Below are positions 1 to 6,797 of a DNA stretch of 9,192 nt, piece by piece (position 1 is the stretch's first letter; each line of letters starts with the position of its first letter). The DNA is from a bacterium (GTDB taxonomy: Bacteria; Spirochaetota; UBA4802; UBA5550), in contig JAAENB010000757.1 of the NCBI GenBank assembly GCA_024224995.1, positions 1 through 9,192 of the forward strand, written 5' to 3'. A model generated the notes under the pieces. It had not been told where the DNA came from, did not search any database, and saw nothing but the letters and a program-made list of their open reading frames with translations. A program made the translations under genes and the position numbers.

Positions 1-22
1 AATATATTCCGGGCAATATATT
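1..22. repeat. Twice-repeated AATATATT palindrome upstream of the AT-AT-ER gene
   Basis: The self-complementary octamer AATATATT occurs at 1-8 and 15-22, separated by CCGGGC, so the stretch reads as both a direct and an inverted repeat. It sits about 25 bases before the start of the first gene. It could be a protein-binding site or a weak hairpin, or just AT-rich chance sequence at the window edge. A TAG at 23-25 could be the stop of an upstream gene, but too little sequence is present to tell. Confidence 0.25.
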
Positions 23-46
23 TAGTAAGGAAGGAAGAAACAAAAG

Positions 47-3000
47 ATGTCAAAACCTGTAATATTTATGTATTCCGGCCAGGGATCACAGCTCTATCAT
101 ATGGGACATGAACTCTATGAAAAAGAGCCGGTCTATCGAAAGTGGATGGAAAAACTTGATGGAATGGCGCGGGATATCATGGGAGAGCCGGTACTCTCCA
201 GTATGTATGATAAAAGTAAAAAAAAGAGCGATATGTTCGATCACCTGCGATACAGTCATCCCGCCATATTTATGACAGAATACGCGTTAACCCGGCTGCT
301 CATGGAAAACGGCATAGAGCCCGACTTTGTCCTGGGAACCAGTATGGGAGAGTTCGCATCAGCCGCAGTTTCCGGGGTTTTGAGCCTGGAAGAAACCCTT
401 GAAGCGGTTATTAAACAGGCAGAGGTTCTGGAAGCAAACTGTGAAAAAGGAGGGATGATAGCGATACTCAAAAGTCCCTCACTCTATACCAGCGAGCCGC
501 TCCTTTCGCAGCATAGTGAACTTGCGGGAATAAATTTCGATGAACATTTTGTCATTGCCGGAAATAGTGAACCCTTAGGAGAAATAGAATCATATTTAAG
601 GCAAGAAGAAATTTTATACCAGGCTCTTCCGGTGAATATAGGATTCCATTCACCGGCAATTGATACGGGAAAATCTATCTATGTAGATTATTTAAAACAG
701 AAAAAATTCAAAAAACCGGAAATAGAATTTATTTCCTGCTCCCGGGCCGCGATCTTAAAAGAGTTAAGTGATGATTATTTCTGGGAGATCGCGCGAAAAC
801 CAATAGAGTTTCAAAAAACCGTAATGGCCCTGGAGGAAAAGGGGGCATATACGTACATCGACCTGGGACCGTCAGGAACCCTGACAAATTTTGTAAAATA
901 CAACCTGGGACCGGAATCGGGTTCAACGAGCCTGGCATTTCTGAATCCCTTTGGACGAGATATAGACAGTTTCAAAAAAATTAAAGATTATTTTCCAGGT
1001 GGTCATAGCTCACCGGTAATGAAAAAATTAATGAACGAGGAGAGAAAAATGACAACATATGTTTTCCCCGGACAGGGTTCTCAAAAAAAAGGAATGGGGG
1101 CGGATCTCTTTGATGAATTTAAAGAATTAACAGCACAGGCCGATGCCATTCTGGGATATTCAATCAAAGATTTATGTCTGGAAGATCCGGATAATAAATT
1201 AGGGCAAACACAGTTTACCCAGCCTGCGCTCTTTACGGTAAATGCCCTTACGTATTTAAAAAAGATACAGGAAACCGGGCAAAAACCGGTTTATGTGGCA
1301 GGCCACAGCCTGGGAGAATATAACGCTTTATTCGCGGGCGGAGCTTTTGATTTTGAAACCGGGCTTAAAATGGTAAAGAAAAGAGGAGAACTCATGAGCC
1401 GCGCGTCGGGAGGCGGAATGGCAGCGGTTATTGGCTTAAGTGATGAGCAGGTAGACGCGATACTTAAGGATAACGGGTTAACGACAATCAGTGTTGCCAA
1501 CTATAACAGTCCCGGTCAAATAGTAGTAGCCGGTCCCAAAGAGGATATAGACAATGCCGCTGATACTTTTGACAAAGGCGGAGCAACCATGTATATCCCA
1601 CTCAAAGTAAGCGGCGCTTTTCATTCCCCATACATGAATGAGGCGAAAGAAGAGTTTGCCGAGTTTTTAAAAGGAATAGAATTCTCGGATTTAACCATCC
1701 CCGTAATCGCGAATGTAACGGCCAGACCCTATAAACAGGACGAGATCAGGGAGACCCTTGGAAGCCAGATTACCAGTTCGGTAAAATGGACAGAGATAAT
1801 TCGCTATTTCATGGGACTTGGAGAAACGGAGATTGAAGAGGTTGGTCCGGGCAATGTACTCGCTAAACTGGTAAAGAAAATCTTAAAAGAATCACAGCCC
1901 TTGCAAGTGCCGGACAATGAAAAACCCGGCGCACCTGATGCTAAAAAGAAAGCACCGGAGCCTGTAGTTGAAACGCCGAAAGAGAGTTCTAAAAAAGAGA
2001 GCCCTAAAAAAAAGAGTGGTGGAACCGGAGCTCTTAACATAACCGGGGAGTCCCTGGGAAGTGAAGAATATAAAAAAGAATACGGATGCAAATACGCTTA
2101 CGCAGCCGGGGCAATGTATAAAGGAATCGCTTCAACAGGGCTGGTAAAACGAATGGGCAAGGCCGGGATGATGGCATATTACGGAACCGGCGGTGTAGAT
2201 TTTGATACCATTGAAAAGGCAATACAGGATATTCAATCGGCGCTTTCAAATGGAGAGCCTTATGGAATGAATTTGCTGAGTAATCCCAATGAGCCGGAGG
2301 CGGAAGAAGCAGCAGTAGACCTGTTTTTACGGCATGGGGTACGGAATGTAGAAGCAGCGGCGTTTATGCAAATGACACCGGCATTGGTAAAATTCCGGTT
2401 AAAAGGCTTAAGCCGCGGGAGTGACGGAAGTGTTGTTATTGCCAATAAAATTATCGGAAAAATATCCCGGCCCGAAGTGGCAGAGCTCTTTTTGAGTCCT
2501 GCTCCGGAGCGGGTTCTTAAGAAGTTGCTTGATGAGAATAAGATCACGGAAGAAGAAGCAGAACTGGCGCTCAAGGTACCCATGGCAGACGATTTAACCG
2601 TGGAAGCTGATTCCGGAGGGCATACGGACATGGGAGTTGCCTATGCTTTAATGCCTGCAATGGTAAAACTCCGGGACGATATGATGAAAAAATACGGGTA
2701 TTCCGCAAGGGTTCGTGTTGGAGCAGCAGGGGGAATAGGAACTCCTGAGTCCGCGGCAGCGGCCTTTATCCTGGGAGCTGATTTTATAGTAACGGGATCA
2801 ATAAACCAGTGCACGGTAGAAGCAGGCACCAGTGAGCTGGTTAAGGATCTGCTTCAGCAAATGAATGTACAGGACACGGAGTACGCGCCTGCCGGAGATA
2901 TGTTTGAGATGGGAGCCCGGGTTCAGGTGCTGCGAAAGGGATTGTTTTTTCCGGCAAGAGCGAATAAGCTGTATGACCTGTACCGGCAGTATAATTCCCT

Positions 3001-3376
3001 TGATGATATAGATGAGAAGACAAAAAAGCAGCTCCAGGAAAAATATTTTAAACGGAGTTTTGACGATATTTACGGGGACTGTAAAGATTTTTATCCGCCG
3101 GAAGAGATTGAAAAGGCCGAAAGAAACTCCAAGCACAAAATGGCGCTGGTCTTCAGATGGTATTTTGGCTATAGTACGACTATAGCCCTTTCCGGTAAAG
3201 AGGAGAGCAAGGTAGATTTCCAGGTTCAGTGCGGCCCGGCCCTTGGAGCCTTTAACCAGTGGGTACAGGGAACGGAGCTGGAAGACTGGAGAAACCGTCA
3301 TGTTGATGAAATAGCATTAAAACTGCTTGAGGGAACAGCAGAGTTTTTAAGTAAACGTTTTAATGAATTTGTATAA
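47..3376 (+). CDS. trans-AT polyketide synthase accessory protein, AT-AT-ER (acyl hydrolase-like, malonyltransferase, PfaD-type enoyl reductase)
   Basis: The 1109-residue cytosolic protein has three domains. Domain 1 (about 3-315) is an acyltransferase fold with GQGSQ at 11-15, nucleophile Ser99 in GTSMGE and His201 in GFHSP. The usual His before the nucleophile is Thr, and the usual Arg of the RGxxM region is Gln124, which fits acyl hydrolases that free stalled chains. Domain 2 (about 335-612) is a canonical malonyl-CoA:ACP transferase with GQGSQ 342-346, Ser421 in GHSLGE, Arg446 in KKRGELM and His526 in GAFHSP. A Lys/Pro/Glu-rich linker (about 613-660) leads to domain 3 (about 661-1109), a PfaD/PksE-like FMN enoyl reductase with SGGHTD (856-861), the glycine-rich VGAAGGIGTPESA region (891-903) and the typical C-terminal WRNRH segment. 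Known relatives of this layout include MmpC and LnmG; PksE has AT-ER. The protein would load malonyl units in trans onto AT-less modules and reduce enoyl-ACP intermediates. The start is preceded by a purine-rich AAGGAAGGAAG (27-37). The partner synthase is not visible. Confidence 0.93.
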   Translation: MSKPVIFMYSGQGSQLYHMGHELYEKEPVYRKWMEKLDGMARDIMGEPVLSSMYDKSKKKSDMFDHLRYSHPAIFMTEYALTRLLMENGIEPDFVLGTSMGEFASAAVSGVLSLEETLEAVIKQAEVLEANCEKGGMIAILKSPSLYTSEPLLSQHSELAGINFDEHFVIAGNSEPLGEIESYLRQEEILYQALPVNIGFHSPAIDTGKSIYVDYLKQKKFKKPEIEFISCSRAAILKELSDDYFWEIARKPIEFQKTVMALEEKGAYTYIDLGPSGTLTNFVKYNLGPESGSTSLAFLNPFGRDIDSFKKIKDYFPGGHSSPVMKKLMNEERKMTTYVFPGQGSQKKGMGADLFDEFKELTAQADAILGYSIKDLCLEDPDNKLGQTQFTQPALFTVNALTYLKKIQETGQKPVYVAGHSLGEYNALFAGGAFDFETGLKMVKKRGELMSRASGGGMAAVIGLSDEQVDAILKDNGLTTISVANYNSPGQIVVAGPKEDIDNAADTFDKGGATMYIPLKVSGAFHSPYMNEAKEEFAEFLKGIEFSDLTIPVIANVTARPYKQDEIRETLGSQITSSVKWTEIIRYFMGLGETEIEEVGPGNVLAKLVKKILKESQPLQVPDNEKPGAPDAKKKAPEPVVETPKESSKKESPKKKSGGTGALNITGESLGSEEYKKEYGCKYAYAAGAMYKGIASTGLVKRMGKAGMMAYYGTGGVDFDTIEKAIQDIQSALSNGEPYGMNLLSNPNEPEAEEAAVDLFLRHGVRNVEAAAFMQMTPALVKFRLKGLSRGSDGSVVIANKIIGKISRPEVAELFLSPAPERVLKKLLDENKITEEEAELALKVPMADDLTVEADSGGHTDMGVAYALMPAMVKLRDDMMKKYGYSARVRVGAAGGIGTPESAAAAFILGADFIVTGSINQCTVEAGTSELVKDLLQQMNVQDTEYAPAGDMFEMGARVQVLRKGLFFPARANKLYDLYRQYNSLDDIDEKTKKQLQEKYFKRSFDDIYGDCKDFYPPEEIEKAERNSKHKMALVFRWYFGYSTTIALSGKEESKVDFQVQCGPALGAFNQWVQGTELEDWRNRHVDEIALKLLEGTAEFLSKRFNEFV
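1037..1051 (+). promoter_or_regulatory. Internal ribosome binding site and in-frame ATG at the AT1/AT2 junction
   Basis: Inside the AT-AT-ER gene, AGGAG (1038-1042) lies 6 bases before an in-frame ATG (1049-1051), which is exactly the N-terminus expected for a free-standing AT2 (MTTYVFPGQGSQ). Just upstream, an A6 run (1022-1027) is followed by TAATGA in the +1 frame (1029-1034). Loss of one A would end AT1 there and leave a normal two-gene arrangement. This may be a relic of gene fusion or a working internal start that yields a 775-residue AT2-ER protein. Confidence 0.55.
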
Positions 3377-3416
3377 GAGAGGAGCAAGGGACAAGGAGAA
3401 AGGTTCAAGGTTTTTT

Positions 3417-3435
3417 ACCGGGGTTTGGCTCCGGT
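3417..3435 (+). other. Weak hairpin after the AT-AT-ER gene
   Basis: ACCGGGG (3417-3423) pairs with CTCCGGT (3429-3435) through six Watson-Crick pairs and one G-U pair around a 5-base loop. It lies 40 bases after the stop codon. No T-run follows it, so it is not a convincing intrinsic terminator; it could stabilise the mRNA 3' end or act with Rho. The rest of the 281-base intergenic region holds only the promoter-like boxes and the dyad listed separately. Confidence 0.3.
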
Positions 3436-3528
3436 GAAGACTTTGGACCTGTTGAAAAATCTTCGGAACAGTGAACGGTATTTACTTCAAAAAATATTTT
3501 TTTCTCGCCATTGTCGCAAAATTCTTCA

Positions 3529-3567
3529 TTGACAGATATATATGTTTCTCTTTTCATGTAATATAAT
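3529..3567 (+). promoter_or_regulatory. Candidate promoter of the acyl-CoA dehydrogenase gene
   Basis: A perfect TTGACA (3529-3534) and a perfect TATAAT (3562-3567) are present, but 27 bases apart, too far for one standard sigma70 promoter. TTGACA could pair instead with the poor -10 TTTCAT (3552-3557, 17-base spacing), or TATAAT could be used with a weak -35 and an activator. The region is very AT-rich, so the boxes may partly be chance. Position and the strong downstream RBS make a promoter here likely even though its exact form is unclear. Confidence 0.45.
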
Positions 3568-3591
3568 ATAGTCGTAGCAACGATAAAAGTA

Positions 3592-3610
3592 AAAGTACAG
3601 TATGTACTTT
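3592..3610. promoter_or_regulatory. Candidate operator: AAAGTAC-N5-GTACTTT dyad
   Basis: A perfect 7-bp inverted repeat, AAAGTAC and GTACTTT around AGTAT, lies 24 bases downstream of the TATAAT box and 47 bases upstream of the acyl-CoA dehydrogenase start. Smaller matching pieces flank it (GCAA at 3577-3580 with TTGC at 3609-3612; GTCG at 3571-3574 with CGAC at 3621-3624). The position suits a repressor site for a dimeric regulator such as the TetR- or GntR-type regulators common for acyl-CoA genes. No regulator gene is in the window, so the binding protein is unknown. Confidence 0.45.
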
Positions 3611-3657
3611 GCAATAATTTCGACTTTTTAGTTACTATAAATTAACAGGAGGAAACA

Positions 3658-5532
3658 ATGGCATTAAATCCCATAATTGATTCCAGAGATCTCAGGTTCA
3701 TTCTTTTTGAGATGCTGGAAGTTGACAAATTCGGTGAAAAATATTCACAATACGCAGATTACGACAAAGATACTTATGACGAAATTCTCAACCTTGCGGA
3801 ACGGATTGGTGTTGAGCAGTTGTACCCGGCAAGCGCTGAAGGCGACAAGCAGGGATGTACTCACATTCCCGGAACGAACGAAGTAAAGATTCCCGAAGCT
3901 TATAAAGCTCCGCTGAATGCTTTTTATGAGTCAGGTTTTATGGGAGCTATTGATAACCCGGAAATCGGCGGCATGGGAATGGCTTTTGCAATGGGCATGT
4001 GTGTAAACGAGATCTTTTGTGCGGGCAGTTACCCGGCAATGATGTATCCCGGTCTTTCTCACGGCGCAATGCTTCTTATTGAGACCTTTGGCTCTGATGA
4101 GCTGAAAGCAATGTATCTCGATAAAATGATGTCCGGCGAATGGGGCGGCACGATGTGTTTAACCGAGCCTGATGCCGGTTCTGATGTTGGCGCTCTAAAA
4201 ACAAAAGCGGTGAAGCAGCCCGACGGTACCTATAAAATAACCGGACAAAAGATTTTTATCTCTTCCGGTGACAATGATTATTATGACAATATGGTTCACC
4301 CTGTTCTCGCGCGAATTGAAGGGGATCCAGCAGGAACAAAGGGTATTTCAATATTCGCCGTTCCCAAGTACCTGGTTAATGAAGACGGATCAAAGGGCGA
4401 GTTTAACGACGTTGTCTGTTCCGGTATTGAGCACAAAATGGGTATTAAGGGATCTGCCACCTGTACACTTAACTTTGGAGACGAAGGAAATTGTGTTGGG
4501 GTTCTTCTTGGAGAAGAGCGGAAAGGGATGAAGATCATGTTCCAGATGATGAATGAAGCCCGTCTTGGTGTTGGAATGCAGGGACTTGCAGTTTCCAGTG
4601 CCGCGTATATGCATGCGGTAACGTACGCCAAGAACAGAATTCAGGGTGTTCATGTTACCCAGATGATGAATCCCGAAGCAACAGGCGTTAATATCATCCA
4701 GCATCCCGATGTGAAGAGAATGCTGCTCTGGATGAAATCCTATGTTGAAGGAATGAGAATACTTTCATATTTCCTCACTCACTGTCTCAATATTGAACAC
4801 TGTGGAGAAGGAGCAGAAAAAGAAGAAGCCAAAGGCTTAGCCGAACTTCTCGTTCCTATTTCCAAAGCCGGTAATACTGACTGTTCAGTACTGGTAACAT
4901 CGGAAGCAATGCAGGTTTATGGCGGATACGGATACTGTGCCGATTATCCTGTTGAGCAGATGATGCGGGATTCAAAAATTACTGCTATTTATGAAGGAAC
5001 CAATGGAATCCAGTCCATGGACCTTACCATGAGAAAAATTCTCATGAACCCTGAGCAGTTTAACTATGGTGTATTTAAAAAGAAAGTTGCAGAAACAATT
5101 AACAATGCAAAAGGTATTGTTGACGATAAATATGTAGCAGTTGTTGAAAAAGGAATGGTCAAGCTCGATGAAGTTATTGAAATGATGAAAGGGCAGATGG
5201 CTGGTGGAAAATTCCTCCATCTTTTCATGGAAGCAACTCCATTACAGCAGGCTATGCATACGCTGGCTCTTGCCTGGGTTCACCTCTGGGCATTAACAGT
5301 AGCCACTCCTAAAATGAAGGAACTTGTTGGCGATTTGAAAGGAGAAGAGCGTGAGCAGCTTCTTTCCGATAATGCTGATGCCGCATATTATAGTGGACGG
5401 GTTCTTTCCGCCCAATTCTTCATTGGTTTTGAATTTCCCAAGTTTTTTGGAAAAATTGAAGCTCTTATGTTTGGAGAAAACGCTGTTATTAAAGCATCTG
5501 ACAATACATTTACCGGAGCTCTTGAAGAGTAG
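3658..5532 (+). CDS. Acyl-CoA dehydrogenase, long form with C-terminal extension
   Basis: This 624-residue cytosolic flavoenzyme oxidises an acyl-CoA to the trans-2-enoyl-CoA and passes electrons to an electron-transfer flavoprotein. It shows the family signature MCLTEPDAGSDVGAL (166-180), ITGQKIFISSGD (194-205), the QVYGGYGY region (419-426) and IYEGTNGIQ (444-452), in which Glu446 is the likely catalytic base. Ordinary members have about 380-400 residues. The extra N-terminal segment and about 160 residues after the EGTNG motif place it in the 600-residue group that includes DmdC (3-methylmercaptopropionyl-CoA dehydrogenase) and FadE-like enzymes; the substrate cannot be read from the sequence. 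AGGAGG (3647-3652) lies 5 bases before the ATG, an excellent ribosome binding site. The gene has its own upstream control region and an intrinsic terminator, so it appears monocistronic. A role in the neighbouring polyketide pathway is possible but unsupported; general fatty-acid or thioether-acid breakdown is as likely. Confidence 0.95.
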   Translation: MALNPIIDSRDLRFILFEMLEVDKFGEKYSQYADYDKDTYDEILNLAERIGVEQLYPASAEGDKQGCTHIPGTNEVKIPEAYKAPLNAFYESGFMGAIDNPEIGGMGMAFAMGMCVNEIFCAGSYPAMMYPGLSHGAMLLIETFGSDELKAMYLDKMMSGEWGGTMCLTEPDAGSDVGALKTKAVKQPDGTYKITGQKIFISSGDNDYYDNMVHPVLARIEGDPAGTKGISIFAVPKYLVNEDGSKGEFNDVVCSGIEHKMGIKGSATCTLNFGDEGNCVGVLLGEERKGMKIMFQMMNEARLGVGMQGLAVSSAAYMHAVTYAKNRIQGVHVTQMMNPEATGVNIIQHPDVKRMLLWMKSYVEGMRILSYFLTHCLNIEHCGEGAEKEEAKGLAELLVPISKAGNTDCSVLVTSEAMQVYGGYGYCADYPVEQMMRDSKITAIYEGTNGIQSMDLTMRKILMNPEQFNYGVFKKKVAETINNAKGIVDDKYVAVVEKGMVKLDEVIEMMKGQMAGGKFLHLFMEATPLQQAMHTLALAWVHLWALTVATPKMKELVGDLKGEEREQLLSDNADAAYYSGRVLSAQFFIGFEFPKFFGKIEALMFGENAVIKASDNTFTGALEE

Positions 5533-5560
5533 TTTTACTTCTCTCAAAAAAAACACTATG

Positions 5561-5590
5561 AAGCCGGTGGTTTTCCACCGGCTTTGTTGT
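5561..5590 (+). terminator. Intrinsic terminator of the acyl-CoA dehydrogenase gene
   Basis: A perfect 10-bp stem, AAGCCGGTGG (5561-5570) and CCACCGGCTT (5575-5584), closes a TTTT loop and is followed by a T-rich TGTTGT. It begins 29 bases after the stop codon. An A8 run upstream (5546-5553) could supply the U-tract for weak termination on the opposite strand. Confidence 0.88.
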
Positions 5591-5622
5591 ATATTAGAAA
5601 TATACCGAAAAACAAAATTCGG
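5589..5622. promoter_or_regulatory. Two adjoining small dyads upstream of the secreted-protein gene
   Basis: GTATATT (5589-5595) and AATATAC (5599-5605) form a perfect 7-bp inverted repeat with a 3-base centre. It abuts CCGAA (5605-5609) and TTCGG (5618-5622), a second dyad around an A-rich loop. Both fit in the short space between the terminator and the next start codon (5634). They might be an operator or a leader hairpin close to the ribosome binding site. No convincing -35/-10 pair was seen here. Confidence 0.3.
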
Positions 5623-5633
5623 AATGTAAACAA

Positions 5634-6749
5634 ATGAAATCTCGATATATCATTCTTATTCTTCTAATCTCTCTGGGAATTTGCGTTGAAAGCGGTTTCT
5701 CTCAGAATTCACATAATTCCGTAATAGAAAAAAATTACCTGATGATTAAAGGGGTGCTCCGCAAGCCGGGGAACCTGAACAAAATACCGAAACCAATGAG
5801 GGTTATAGCTCTCTCCTTTTCGTCCGATGGACTCCGGAACTGGTATACGCAAGAACCTCGAAAAAGAAAGGAACTGGCGGGAGCAATGAAACAGCTCACC
5901 GCACTGGCACTAAGCCGCCGTGTTTCTCCGTACCGGAATGTGGTAACCAATAAGAATTTCGCAGCCAGGGAACACGGATTGTATCTTTCACATTTAAATA
6001 TTATCCTGTCCAATTACCGGCAGGTAACGGGGAAAAGGAATTATGAAGAGCTCCAGGAGAGGATCAACCGGTTTTTGATTAAAAGAACTCTTAGAAGAAA
6101 AGACCTGCATATAAAGCCATATCCCCATTATACCACCAGGTATCCGGCAGACCAGGCTGCTGTTGTTTATTCCATCTGGCGGTATGACAGCTTGTATAAA
6201 ACGGGGCACGGAAAAAAGCTTGTTCGGAAATGGGTCGCATTTATGAAGGAAAAAGGAACTAATAAGGCATTTAACCTGCCGGTTTCCGAGGTTACGGGAA
6301 AAACATGGTTTTCCGCCTATCCACGCGGCTGCGCTACACCGTATTTGATTTATTATATGAACTATTTCGCGCCCAAAACAGCACAAAATTTTTGGAAAAA
6401 TTTTAAAGATCATTTTATGGGATCATTCTTGAGTGTTACACTTGTGAAAGAATGGCCCACAGTTAACAATAAGAAGTACACATCCGGGTTACGCCGGTGG
6501 AAGAAAAAATACGGAATGAACGGCGATGGCGATACAGGACCAATTCTTATGGAATATGGTGCTGCCGCAACAGGGATCAGTCTACTGGCAGCAAAAGCGG
6601 TTGGAGACGAAAAGACCTATGACAGCCTGCAGAATACAATACAAACCGGGTATTCCTTCTTAGGCTATCTGGATACCAATAAGAAATTTCACTCCAGTCT
6701 CAACAATCTTCTAACTGTTTCTATTCTTTTTGCTGCTGAAACGCGATAA
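5634..6749 (+). CDS. Secreted protein of unknown function, possible alpha/alpha-toroid (linalool dehydratase-like) fold
   Basis: The 371-residue protein starts with a clear export signal: basic MKSR, a hydrophobic stretch at about 5-18, then a polar segment with likely cleavage near GFSQ (21-24). LGIC at 14-17 is not a good lipobox. The mature part has several amphipathic helices and well-spaced motifs: YPADQAA (170-176), SAYPRGCATP (227-236), EWP (273-275) and GDGDTGP followed by AATG (297-303, 311-314). From memory, the YPAD / PRG / EWP / D-GP / AATG series recalls uncharacterised alpha/alpha-toroid proteins related to linalool dehydratase/isomerase or six-hairpin enzymes. This is pattern recognition, not a search result. 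The many Asp, Glu, Tyr and Arg residues in these motifs suggest an enzyme active site in the periplasm or outside the cell. The start has only a weak GGA-type ribosome binding site. It may be co-transcribed with the phospholipase C-like gene 48 bases downstream. Confidence 0.85.
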   Translation: MKSRYIILILLISLGICVESGFSQNSHNSVIEKNYLMIKGVLRKPGNLNKIPKPMRVIALSFSSDGLRNWYTQEPRKRKELAGAMKQLTALALSRRVSPYRNVVTNKNFAAREHGLYLSHLNIILSNYRQVTGKRNYEELQERINRFLIKRTLRRKDLHIKPYPHYTTRYPADQAAVVYSIWRYDSLYKTGHGKKLVRKWVAFMKEKGTNKAFNLPVSEVTGKTWFSAYPRGCATPYLIYYMNYFAPKTAQNFWKNFKDHFMGSFLSVTLVKEWPTVNNKKYTSGLRRWKKKYGMNGDGDTGPILMEYGAAATGISLLAAKAVGDEKTYDSLQNTIQTGYSFLGYLDTNKKFHSSLNNLLTVSILFAAETR

Positions 6750-6773
6750 AAATAAATTTTTATTGATTTATTT
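6748..6773 (+). other. AT-only hairpin between the secreted-protein and phospholipase C-like genes
   Basis: AAAATAAAT (6748-6756) and ATTTATTTT (6765-6773) form a 9-bp stem without any G or C, with an 8-base loop. It overlaps the stop codon of the upstream gene. Such a stem is too weak for efficient termination, so read-through into the next gene is expected. Confidence 0.25.
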
Positions 6774-6797
6774 TAGCCGTGAAGTCCATATGAGTAT

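Noticed and set aside
1804..3301. Several minus-strand open frames (up to 167 codons) opposite the AT-AT-ER gene
   Set aside because: They are antisense shadows of a strongly supported gene, with no recognisable domains and no ribosome binding sites.
3417..3435. Intrinsic terminator for the AT-AT-ER gene
   Set aside because: The stem is short with a wobble pair, and no T-run follows; it is kept only as a weak hairpin.
3405..3614. Minus-strand 69-codon open frame in the intergenic region before the acyl-CoA dehydrogenase gene
   Set aside because: It has no Shine-Dalgarno and low-complexity, unrecognisable protein, and it overlaps the promoter-like boxes and the dyad.
5673..5686. Lipoprotein signal (LGIC) in the secreted unknown protein
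   Set aside because: The residue before Cys is Ile, which does not fit the usual Gly/Ala/Ser lipobox position; an ordinary signal peptide is more likely.
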